A DNA stretch of 64,000 nt from the NCBI RefSeq assembly GCF_019649055.1, contig NW_026570355.1:124001-188000 (forward strand), written 5' to 3'. The stretch comes from Paramacrobiotus metropolitanus (Eukaryota > Tardigrada > Eutardigrada > Parachela > Macrobiotidae). This document shows positions 10,023-21,452 of the stretch, one piece after another (positions within the stretch are counted from its first letter, which is position 1; each line of letters begins with the position of its first letter). A program made the translations under genes and the position numbers. Under the pieces are notes generated by a model. It worked only from the letters and a program-made list of their open reading frames with translations. It had not been told where the DNA came from and did no database searches.

Positions 10023-12548
10023 GCTGCGTGCACGGGAAAACACGGGTGTTGGCTGCGCTCACGGGTTTTTTAATTTGAATTTTTTTACGTTTACGTGTTG
10101 GCTGATTTGATATTCAAGTTTTCTTACTGTGACTCTCAAGTATTCACAGTACTGCACTACCTCGCATTAGCTGGTAACACAGTACTTATGATATACGATA
10201 AAACTTCGCGGTACCCCAGTTCTGCGGCAAGCAGTTTTTTTATGACATCGTCGGAGCGCATTACACCGTCTTCATAACGGCATGTTGTAGTACACTTATG
10301 GAGGCCGTTTCAATATACACGGGTGCTACGCCAAGTTCGGGCACCTTCTCTCATAAATTGCTACAGGTCACCCGTTAACAATTTCAAACTTATTTAATTT
10401 TTATAGTATGACCGTATGTGTACGTGATCTTTCGCACTTCGATTCTCAATGCTGATAGCATGTTTCGAACTGCAGCGAGCTTGAAACTAGAGCAACCCTG
10501 CTTAAAAATGCGGCTCGACCCAAGTGCCATGGGAGCGTTCCTTCTGTTTATAATTTGCTTATGAATTCCACTGACGTCGTTATCCATGGAAAATAAGCCT
10601 AACTTGTTTGTCGTTCAGAACCAGTGCTCTTGCAAAATAAGCCCAGGTTTGTGTGAATTCAATATAATCCACGTGACTTAGCTAAGTGCCTGAGGGCATA
10701 GTTAAAGTGAATGATGACCCTTCATAAACGCCTGCCCTGAAACCGCGCGATGTTATCGTGACAGATTTTTATGAAATCCCATCTGCAAGGTACTGAACAC
10801 TTATTTAAAAGCCTTCATCCGCACAATAAAAAGAGACACTTCGCTCCAGCGCACTCTAACGGCAACCATAACTTTTTTTGCCTGTCGCTTTGTTCGTTTT
10901 TTTTTTCAATTGTTCGGCACTTTCATCTTTCCACCCGCGTAGCGGATGGCCATCAAAACTTTAAAATCGTTTGATGTCCATTAAAATCCATGTGGCGCCG
11001 TGACATTTGGGCCACCTGACACTTGGGCCACCTGACATCTGGGCCACCGTACATTTGGGCTACCATACTTTTCAAAAAGAAAACGTACGTAATAAAACAT
11101 TCCGATGCGAATGATAGCTTCTTTATTCTTACTGCTGGTAAAAAATTAAATATTGGCTTGTTAATAAAAGTTCTGCAACTTGCAGCATTAGCCATTAACA
11201 ACGTACGAATAAGTACACAAGATTCGAAAACGAGCGTGCATTAATATTATGGAGTGTTTGTCAAATTATGCGTCTGTTGTGCTGGAATTATCCATGGATA
11301 CCGCTAGGCATATAAGCGGATACACAGGGGCTGCATGGGTTCGATCAATGCACTATGTAGCAGCATAAGTAAATCGAACTCATGCACTGACGATGTGAGC
11401 ACTGAGCAGTTGCCGTTAAATTTACTCCGCATCCTTCTGCTTATCAAACATCTTCCTGATCAGATTTCTGTTTGATTAAAATTTCAATTAATACATGGCG
11501 CTAAAAACCTAAAAAACCTAAGAAAGCTGAGAAACATAAAAATACAGGGAAAGAAAAGAGTTACAAGAGACCGTAAAGTGCGGTGGCCCAAGTGTCAGGT
11601 GGCCAAAATGTCAGGTGGCCCAAATTTCAGGTGGCCCAAGTGGCAGGACACCATCCAGGCGCCATCATCGGAACGTGTTCGCTAGAGGTTACCTATGCTT
11701 CGGCGCTAAGCAATCACATCCTTCGGTAAACACGTTATAATATATACTGTACAAGTCTATGGGAGGTAAACGTTGTTTCGGTGTCACATCGATCCTCGAT
11801 GATGCAAGGTTCATTTGCTAACCCGTAACAGACTCCATATGAGCGTCTCAACAGCTTAAAAAAAATCCCGTGCAAAAATTTCATTTGGGGAATTTTTTAC
11901 AAAGGTTGTTATAATCATACCGAAAACGACCTCTGCCCCTCCCCTTTATTACCTTTACAGGTGGTTGCTGACTGATTCTAAGATTTTTATTTTTACGCTG
12001 CTGGATGGGCCATAAAAAGTTGCACTGGGAAAGTGCAAAACGAGAAACGGAACGACGCATCGAAATACATTGTAATTTATTTTGCACCACTGCCCGAACT
12101 TGGCGTAGCACCCCTGTACGCTTTTGCTTCTAAATGCATGGTCTACGGAGTTAAATAATGCTTTCTTGAACTCAAAAAACACCCATCCTGAGACATCTTT
12201 TGAATGAGGAAAACCGCGGGCACGTTTTTTTCTCAAATGAAACCGGGTACTGCTTAACTGTATTTTTGTTAAAAAATTATGGATTTTGTGACAGATTTTA
12301 TGATTTTTATAGTAAACATTTAAAAACAATGCGAAGTAAAAGCATATAAAAAGTTAGACTATTAGTAAATAAATTAATCAAGTTTAAAATTGAATAAATC
12401 AGCCCGCGCCCGTGTTGGAATCCCGTCTTCCCAGCCAACACCCGTTTCCAGACTCCGTGCCAACAGCCAACACTCGTGCAGACCCAAAAAGGTCACCTGT
12501 GCCGCACAGGTGACCAGCCAACTCCCGCGTTTACCCGTGCACGCAACC
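10023..12548. mobile_element. Large inverted-repeat element, arms of CAGCCAACACCCGTG motif
   Basis: The left end reads TGCGTGCACGGGAAAACACG (near 10024) followed by GTGTTGGCTG repeats. The right end (12400-12543) carries CAGCCAACACCCG, CAGCCAACACTCGTG and CAGCCAACTCCCG units and finishes CCCGTGCACGCA, the complement of the left end. The inner 2.3 kb has no transposase frame but contains the separate element at 10988-11652. A perfect 12-bp-arm palindrome (GGTCACCTGTGC / GCACAGGTGACC) lies within the right arm near 12490-12514. No target duplication was found. Confidence 0.45.
10988..11652. mobile_element. Nested foldback element, arms of GGCCACCTGACACTTGG motif
   Basis: The left arm (about 11000-11065) has four tandem units of TTGGGCCACCTGACAY. 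The right arm (11580-11650) has four units of the complement, GTGTCAGGTGGCCCAA. Just before the right arm the sequence is made of AAACCTAAAAAACCTAAG units (about 11505-11535), the complement of TTAGGTTTT. No target duplication is evident. Confidence 0.6.
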
Positions 12549-13645
12549 ATAGTGTTATCATACAGCAGTATGCTAGTGTCAGTCGCGCTAGCGCGCGACC
12601 AGTTGCGTTTAAGGTATAGAATTACGGTTCTGAAACTACTGTAGATGTGTGAATGAATTAAATGGAATTTCTCCTAATTTTTTTCAACTTTTTTTAAACG
12701 TAGAAATGCTAAGATACAGTACATGTATTAATGTATATGCTAAAATATATAGTTATTAGCCCCGCAGCGCGGAGCCAGCTTTGAAAATAATTTGAAATGT
12801 TAGGAAATTTCTGGAAAATCAGAATCTTAATAAATATTATTGAATGCTCAATAAATATTTTGAAAAAGTTTTGCAGGTATGATATTTGGAAATTTTTAGA
12901 AACTTCAACAAATTCTAAAATGTGAATGCATGCGATGCCGTATACGTAATACGTCAGCATTCAAGTCATGTATTAAGTGCCTAAAATCTTCGGTATGGCA
13001 TGTCAATAAATAAGTATTTTCTTAGGTTGCGACGAACGCGACCAAATTTAGTCACACTCTTTCTTCTGCTTATTGTGTTAGTTACTGTGAGCACATATCC
13101 TTTAATGGATGTGCCCATAATAACAAATACCGAATCTCAAGAGTGACCCGTAAAAAGATGCGCTAAACCTCAGTAAGACGGTGATGTCTTTTTCTCGCGT
13201 ATAATAACATTAAATTTCAGCTTTCTTTAGCTTTCTCACCTCCTACACGAAAGCGGTAACTTTGTTCGCACAGTGTACCAAAATTCTGATTTAAAAATTA
13301 ATGCCACTAAAAGGTCACGTGCTTCAGTGTATGTACGTGCTTCAAGGTTCGCGAAAAAAAAAGAATGCTAATTACTGGTCGAAGTCTTTAAAATTCATGC
13401 AAAAATTGCAATTCGTGTTGTAAAGTCGACCTAATGCAATTATTTTACTAGTATTAGTATTGTTAGTACTGATTGCAATTATTTGTGTTGCATTTACTGC
13501 ACTCGATATTATAATACTGTATTTGATTTGTGAGATCTTGCTAGTTAGTACCGTAATTAGTAGTCCAGTAGGTTTTTTTAAAGGACAGCCCACAATAATA
13601 TTAATTTCCTATTTTAATACTGTACTTAAGATTTGATTTGAGTCT
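12549..13645. other. AT-rich intergenic DNA
   Basis: I see no supported gene or repeat; several poly-A/T tracts. Confidence 0.5.
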
Positions 13646-14030
13646 GTGACGTAACACAAATTGACGGGTTTGTCACACTGTCACTGAAATGCGACCATAA
13701 AAGAAAAGCAATTTGAAAGTTAAGATGTAAAAATTAATACTTCTGTAGTGACGTAACTCAAATAGGCGGGGCTGTCACACTGTCACCGAAATTCGACCGT
13801 GAAAAGAAAATAAATAAACAATTAAGATTTAAAAATTAATAATTTTGTGGTGACGTAACTTAAGTAGGCGGGGCTGTCACACTGTCACCGAAATTCGACC
13901 ATGAAAGGAAAATAAATAAACAATTAAGATTTAAAAATTAATAATTTTGTGGTGACGTAACTTAAGTAGGCGGGGCTGTCACACTGTCACCGAAATTCGA
14001 CCATGAAAGAAAAATGAATTTAAAAATAAA
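13646..14030 (+). repeat. Minisatellite, four copies of a 102-bp unit
   Basis: The block starting GTGACGTAAC recurs at 13646, 13748, 13850 and 13952, an exact 102-bp spacing. Each unit holds GGCGGGGCTGTCACACTGTC (first copy diverged) and ends in an A/T-rich half. Copies 3 and 4 are nearly identical and copy 1 is the most diverged, which fits expansion from one side. Each unit contains TGACGTAA, a CRE/bZIP-like site, which may be fortuitous. Confidence 0.85.
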
Positions 14031-17000
14031 ATTCAAAAATTATTTTTTTATCAAAGAAATAATAAAAATAAATAAATTAATATTTAAAATTTATTTTAAT
14101 AGTATTTCTTTAAGAATTTAAGATTAATAAATCCAGTTCCATTAAAAAATTTTCCATTTACAATAAAAACATTTGCCCCGAGCCTTGAGCTTTTGCTTTG
14201 TAGTCAGATTTGAGTTCTTGGATAACTCGAAAGCTACCGCTTAATCTAATGAGCAATGCTTGGGAGTACAATTGTACACCAACGCTACCATACAATCTTA
14301 TCCACGGAAGTTCTGGGTATACTTCCCCAGCAATGCTTTAAAATTTTCGAAACCTGTCCGGAAGTGTGGGGTGGGTCATACAGGAGTTGGCCAACAGTGC
14401 TGCAGGCAACTCAACGAGGCAGTTGTTTGGCGCTCCAAAAAACGCGCCCGATGTCCCTTTTCAGCGTTTCACTGAACTGGCAATTTGGCATTTTGCGGTG
14501 GCTGTATTCCTACATGTGTCATCCGTCTCGGGACACTCATCCCAACCAAACGGCTTGAAACGGTACGAGTACCGATGAGGCGATGACCGATAAGAACGAT
14601 CCCAAAAAAGATGCTACCATAACAACTGCATGCGAATGCGTTTACCGTACCAGGTCAGCCGCTGCCGTAATACGAAATCGGATTTGACATAACAGCAGAC
14701 CGACATCGACAAATATGATCCCCCGTAAACTCAGCTCAGTAGATTAGGTCAGCTCAACAACTATTAACAGAGTTCCAGCACAATTTAAATTAAAATTCGT
14801 CACAAAAATATGAATTTTATTGATTCGCCAATATGTATATACTACACCAAATAATTATGAAAAGCGAAGCGACCAGATGCCCACACTGATACATTTAAAA
14901 TAAAGCGTCCGGGTTTGAAAAAGGTCGCACTTATAGCTAGCAGGAAGTGAGCATTTTCCAGCGTTCAGTAAGAACAAAGCATTATTCATACAAAAATTCA
15001 AAATCGTTTATGTACTATATTCTGTAATCTAGCATGAACAGTGTCACAGTCCTCAATAAACTTTTATATCTAAAAACAAACAAAATTGTTGACGTTGTGT
15101 TGGTTTTTCGTATGGATTAATAGAGATTGTTGCTGTGCATTTTTTTGCTCAAGAAAAAAACAGTAAGTAACAATAAATAATAAAAACTGGGTTAAAAGCT
15201 TCTAAGAAGAGCAGCTTTAAATAATTGATACAATTTTATGTAAAAAGTCGAGCAAAATACTGCACACATCATCCCAGCAGCAAAAATCCGGATAATACCA
15301 AGTCACCGACTAAGCTAAATCCATATTGGCTGCCCGGCAATCATCGGCAACGCATGTTGTCCTGTAGTACGGAACACGTCATAAAATCGGTCATTGCTAG
15401 CCTTCCGGAGCTGGGAGGATTGTATCGAGCGAATTTATTGTTGCGACCCGGACTCCCGATGTGTACACAGTATATTCCACGGACACGTAGAGACCGCAAA
15501 GTAATTCACTACAAATTTCTTTGCCCGTGGCTGCCACGTATGTTCGTACTTCTCAGTTCGTCATCAAATGCTGTAACTGACATCATTTCAAATGCTTCTT
15601 CCTTTATTGAGGAATGAAGTACGTCATCACCAGGATTATTTAGTTTCAGGTAAGCGTTCGTCATCTCGTCAAGTTTCTCTTGTGCCGGATTGTGTCGGCA
15701 ATCAGTAACGTGGTTCCGATAAAATACTAACAAGTAATAACAGAACAACACAACGCTTTAGTTGTTCATCAGTATTATCCTGGTTGTCTAAAGACTACTG
15801 GGTAACCACACGGAATTTATCACCATAGGCCAAAGCGGCTAATTTTATGTACGCAGACAACCTGTCAAGACAATAAAAACTTTACACTTTCAGAAAAGAC
15901 AACCGTAACCTGCAGAATGAAGCTGCTAATTCAAGTCGCTGTGTCACTCTTGCATGAAAACTAATTCGCTGTGTCTTTTCCACATTTCCTTATGCTATTA
16001 GCAAACAAACGGCTTGCGTGGGTAGTCACTTTACTTGCACTGTGCACACAAAGACCGCGTAATGATAACAGTCGAATCGTGACGAAGATGGGAGAGGCCA
16101 AACCTCGTTTTTCCATACTTGTTATTGGTTCTTCAGCGCCATCAAAACCGCTTAGGTTTAGCAGCGTCTAAAGTGGCTGCTAAGTTGACAAATGCCGTCC
16201 ACACAACTCGCCAAATGTAGAGAATAAAGCGCCGATATGTTATTGCATAAGTCAAGAAGCATGGAGGTGCATATAACGTGCGTGGCCAACGATCGTTTAG
16301 AGGCGGTAAAAGTCGGCTGGCAAAAGGTTTGAAAACGCAGCCGGTTTTGCGACATGTGATGACCTGTGTTTTCTAATACCATACATCAAATTCAATACAA
16401 TCATACTCTGCATGTACGAGTAATTCAGGGCGCGCGCTAAGGGGCTTTGTCTAGGTCTGAGGCGAGCTACTGAAAGTCTGAATCTGAGTGCGAAATTTTA
16501 TTCAACTTGTCTTACTATGTATGTATTTGGTTTTCTTATGTCAATCTCATGATATTCTTCATGCTATTCTGATATTATTTTTTATGTTACATATTTCTTA
16601 CGTTCTTATGTTTTCTTATGTTTATCAAAAGATCTTCAAAAGAAAAACATAAGAAAGAACATAAGTAATAAGAATAAACTAGAAAAATGCACTTTGGCGT
16701 GCATTGGCAGACCGGAGCGCAGCTTAGTCGCTTAAATAAGTGTTGCAACTGCTTTTTTTATCCTATTCAGTTGTTTTTGAAAAACATCCGTCTGTTGATG
16801 AAAGTGTTCTCATAGTGAATCAAAACTTTAGTAATGTCTCTACAGCTTCAGAAATGCTTCCAAATGATCCCACATGCCAAATCTCAAAACTTGATTTTTC
16901 AAGGGATTTCTAACTGGTGCTTGCTCAAGCAAAATTAAACCCTTTCATTGTGTACAAATGTTGAACACACTTCGACATAGACGTGCGACCAGCAATAATG

Positions 17001-17219
17001 TTTCCCCTCTTTACAAAGAAAACAGCTGCCGGCCTGACATCTTCATTTTCCGCTCTTGTCACCATGAAACAGTAACTCTTTTAGAATGTGACTTCACTGA
17101 AGGAAATTCAAAGAAAAGCTCATTTTAGGTCAATTTTTGACCTCTTCAAAACTCCCAAAGAAGAGATTATGCCGATTTGAACTATTTTCGCTGCCACAAT
17201 GCGGTGCTGCATCATCACT
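14031..17219. other. Intergenic DNA with no recognised gene
   Basis: A 70-residue Cys-containing frame near 14260-14475 and a 130-residue frame near 15225-15617 exist, but neither has recognisable domain character or splice context. I do not call them genes. Confidence 0.5.
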
Positions 17220-17885
17220 ACGCATTTGCGGTAGCACAATGATATTTTTACTACAATGATATTTTTACTACAATGATATTTTTACTCTGTACATGTTTCG
17301 AAGTTTGAACTCGAATAAGTTATTTTAAAGTGTAAAGGTTGATAGTTGAAAGTCGTTATTTTGCGGAAGTAATAACAATCGAAGCAGATTTTTGAAGCAT
17401 CATATTCAAGTACTGTGTTTAGCTCAAATGGCTAAAGTTTTGTGGAACGTGTTTTGCGGAACGCATTTGCGGTAGCACAATGATATTTTTACTACAATGA
17501 TATTTTTACTACAATGATATTTTTACTCCGTACATGTTTCGAAGTTTGAACTCGATTAAGTTATTTTAAAGTGTAAAGGTTGATAGTTGAAAGTCGTTAT
17601 TTTGCGGAAGTACAGTACAGTGAAACCTGTTTACTAAATACACCTTCGGTTAAAGCAAAACCGTATGTACTGTCCAGGTGTATGTATTACACAGAGCTGT
17701 GTTACAGTTTATGGGACGCGCCGGTTAAACTTTCCGCGTATGTAATTTTCAGGTGTATGTATTTACCGGTGTATGTAAAAGACAGGTTTCACTGTAATAA
17801 CAATCGAAGCAGATTTTTGAAGCATCATATTCAAGTACTGTGTTTATCTCAAATGGCTAAAGTTTTGTGGAACGTTGTTTTGACA
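17220..17885 (+). repeat. Tandem duplication with 241-bp period
   Basis: The block starting ACGCATTTGCGGTAGCACAA at 17220 repeats at 17461 and is nearly identical. Each copy starts with three sub-repeats of ACAATGATATTTTTACT. The second copy is interrupted by the MITE at 17613-17794; the first provides the empty site. Confidence 0.88.
17613..17794. mobile_element. pogo/Tigger-type MITE, 182 bp, TA target duplication
   Basis: The element has inverted ends CAGTGAAACCTGT (left preceded by an extra CAGTA) and ACAGGTTTCACTG, flanked by TA at 17611-17612 and 17795-17796. The sister repeat copy reads GCGGAAGTAATAACA uninterrupted at the same place, so the insertion is proved internally. The interior contains repeated GGTGTATGTA and no coding frame. 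The CAGTGAAAC ends match those of the pogo-type element at 34178-34870, so that family is the likely source of transposase. Confidence 0.85.
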
Positions 17886-20800
17886 AAATGCACCCTATCT
17901 TGAAAGAAAACACTTTTCGACACCGGAAGTACATTTATTTACTGTATTTTAAGCAAGACGCGCAAACATTTATCACAAAACACTCTTTACTGCTCTTTTT
18001 GAAAATGTTTTTTCTTTAGTCTGATCAAAGATTAAAATTTTCTTAAATAAGGAGTATTTCCAAGTTGTTATTGATTTTAGAAATTGTTTTTCAAAAATTG
18101 TTCTTGAAGGGCCGAAGAGCCTTTTTTGTACTACGCTTTCCTTTGCTCTTACCGATTCTGCGCTTGCAGAGCTGCCACATTGATTGTGTGCACACAATAG
18201 CAAAAAAATAGAGAAATGTTTGTTGCAAATCCCAAATTTTACGGTGACCTGACAACGGCTGGTGCTCCTATGAGCCTTTGATGTGACCTTTTTCTGGAAA
18301 TCATTTATACTTCCTTATATGACGTCATTTCCGGCTCCCTTATATGGCATAATTTTCTTTACTTCCTTATATGACGACATTTACTTCCCTGTATGACATC
18401 ATTTCTTACTTCCGTAACGGACAGACAGACAGACAGCACCTTTTCAATTTTGTTTGAATTAGAGGACCTTCGCTGCGCTCCGGTCGAATATGAAAACATA
18501 GGAACAGCAAAAGAATAAGAAAAAAGATAAAACAACCTATAGTCAGTCTCAAAGTCAACCCAGCCCCTAAGCGCGGGCCGAAATTCATTACTGCTTCCAT
18601 TGGGAACGGATGGGCTGCACAATAAACCGATCGAAAGTCGCTTTTTTCCGTGGATCGTTGGATTCCAAGACCGACCATACACATTCCGCCATCGTCAGCT
18701 TATTGCCGTAGGTTCTAATTACTCGTACTTGCTCCACCACTGCCGAAACCATGTGCACTGATTTACTCCCAATTCATTCACGTAACACGTTTGCAGCTGG
18801 TCGTTTCGCTTCCTCTGATAGTACAGTACCTTGGTATCAATGTACAATTCGAATACTACAGCAGTTCGGTGTACACTGTACAGGGGCTCAAAATAATGTT
18901 AATTCAAGAAAGTACTTAAGGTTCTCTGAATGCCATCGAAATACAGTATTCTTAAACAAGTGAAACCTCAACCGATAGCTACTGTCATCAAGGCGTCTTG
19001 TTATTAACCGCAAGTCCAACCTGACTCAGCGGCTGCGCAGCCGTGGATTTGGTTTCTTGACCTTTACATAATATTCTAAGCAAAAGGTGCCCGATGTAGG
19101 TGTTCGTTGCCCGTTTTTCTCATAAATCTCAGCGGACACGGTGGAAAGGTGGAATAAGGTGGTGTCGAATGGAATAAGGTGGACACTTCTTTTGGGTCAA
19201 ATTTCCATGAAATATGAATCTGGTTTTTTTCGAAAGCTACCAGTTATGTATTTCAGAAGAATGTGCCCACCCCAGCACGCAAATTCCACAGGAAGCTTTC
19301 ACTGCAGCAGGTTAAAATGTCGCACAAATAGGCATTTTCGAGCGACCGCGGTTCTATCGATTCCGCCTAAAATGCGACAAATACGGTCGTTAATCATTGC
19401 CGGTACATTCGCTCGTAAATAATACGACTTTCGTTCTGTTTACTTCAGCCGGTTCGGTGGATACCGAAACCCTGGAAAAACCTTTCTCTTACAACCACTT
19501 TTCCAATGTAGTAATAGCGTCTTTTCCTGGGCCCTGGTATCTTTCGTTTTCTACCTACATAATCTCTATAATCTCATTTCTCCAGCCTGTTTTCTTAACG
19601 CACCTCTGAGTGATAGCGGCACCGCGTGGAAACTGTAATTTCCAGCATATACCCGGATCACAAAAAGAATACTGCTTCGAATACAGGTTAAATTTTTCCC
19701 ATGTTTAGTAGCCACAGCATCATCAGGAACAGTACCAGATGTGTCTCCTTGGGCGATCGAATGAACGCTATGCTTACCTGTTACCACAGCCCGGCATGTT
19801 ATTCTTTCTGTCCATCGTCCAAGGAGAAAGTTTAACGGTTGCATTGCATTCATTTTCGGCACGGTTGCGACTACTGCAAAAAATTAACTTGAGCTAAAAG
19901 CATGTGTTTGAGCCATTGATCATAATTTGGCGCGCTGAACCACTGCGATGATGTTCACACCGTCCGCTGTAGTGATACAAAGGCAGTTTTATTGGCCGGC
20001 CATTTACGCCTATATGGGTTCGTACGTCGATAACCATGCCTGGAAAACCTTGGAATTTTTAACCCGGATAACCTTTATGTTGCTGTGTGCGTATTCTTTG
20101 ACTGCCCTACTGTACGCGCTACTGCGTTACGTTAATTTCGGCGTCGACTCATTTTGCCACCACTTATAAGTACACGTCTGTTGTTTGGTGGGTGGGCTGG
20201 TATATTTGAACAGTCCGTCCGTAAGCAAGGCATGTTGCTAGAGAGAAGTGCATGTACCAGTTCATCTGCATTCACCGGAATTACATCCCTGGACTCTCAA
20301 GCACTTTTTTACGGTTGTTTGGGTACATAAATTATGCTTAGATAATGGATTGGTACAAGTTGCCGTGAAAAGGAAGTGTGCCGCGTGCGCACAAACCGGT
20401 TATGGATATAATATGATTGCGAATGAATTATTATTCCAAAAAAAGGCCAATATCATAATACCAAACCGGTATTGGTAAAAACAGATTAAAATTTTTAATT
20501 TGAAACTGATTGTATTGCGAAATGAAATGGAATAAGAAGGGCGAACGAAGTGCCGTGGAAAAAACCCAAATTATTATTCGTTCTTTTTGAAATTTTGCTG
20601 TGTAAGGCACACAAGCACAGAAACAGTCCGGCTGTTGGGTGCACACAATGAAAATTAATAGTTTCCTGTAATCCACAAGCTATGTATAAGCAAGCCTTGG
20701 GCGATGCAGAATTTTCCGAGGAACTTAATATTCAGCTACTGTACACTGTCTGCTGTACAGATAGCTGCATTGTCTGCTTTTCTTTGAGTAAGCGACAGTC

Positions 20801-21452
20801 ACTGGCAAAATGTGCGGGCTACATCCTCCGGTTATTATTATGCTTTAACGAGTGCAGCCATAAGTGCTCTACGCAGCTAATACGAAATGTTTAAACGTTT
20901 ATACATGCAGCTTAGACGAGAATAACAGTGAATAACCATAGAACATTAAGCTATTCAGCCAAAGGGTTGAAACAGCTTTGATGATCTTCAAGGTAAATTT
21001 GTGCAAAGTACATTGTAAACGAGACCGTACTCCCTATCCACCGTCTAACAGTACAGAAAACTGGCAGATTTAATATTTACTGTAATATCGAGTTAACCAT
21101 TTTCGTCGTCGGTCAAAATTAGCTGCATATTTTGATGCACACAAGGAGACGCTCGGTGAAGTCGATAATCTGCCGCTTTTCCTTAATGAAATTGCTATTA
21201 CTGAGTTTGTGGAAGCAATTTGCAGTTAATCACTTACACTTAACCAGAGCACGGCAATGGTTGTACTGCGACTCGTTTGAGTAGCCATAATCACTTTCAC
21301 TGAGGAACACGGCTCGCTTCCGACTTCACTGAGCGTCTCCTCGTGGTGCTAGCAGAGCCAGAATTAATTTTTGTATCAACACTGCAATCCTAATAATATT
21401 ACTGTAGTGTAGTTGACAAGAAAAAGCGCGCCACTAGTTTTGCGCAATTGCC
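17886..21452. other. Intergenic DNA; no gene recognised
   Basis: The stretch holds a short tandem of TACTTCCTTATATGACG-type units (18305-18415) and CAGACAGACAGA microsatellite at 18420-18436, but no supported gene. Short frames such as 18684-18406 (minus) show no recognisable domain. Confidence 0.5.
18305..18415 (+). repeat. Degenerate tandem of TTCCTTATATGACGTCATTT-type units
   Basis: Four to five imperfect units of about 30 bp are visible: ACTTCCTTATATGACGTCAT, CTCCCTTATATGGCATAATT, ACTTCCTTATATGACGACAT and ACTTCCCTGTATGACATCAT. Confidence 0.65.

Noticed and set aside
10023-12548. 8-bp target duplication around the large outer element
   Set aside because: Flanks (GTCGATGC versus ACCATAGT) do not match, so I claim only inverted arms there.
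14256-14578. Possible small Cys-containing gene
   Set aside because: Several overlapping frames of similar length, no splice context and no recognisable family.
15225-15751. 130-residue plus and 80-residue minus frames
   Set aside because: They overlap each other, lack domain character and have no conserved splice signals.
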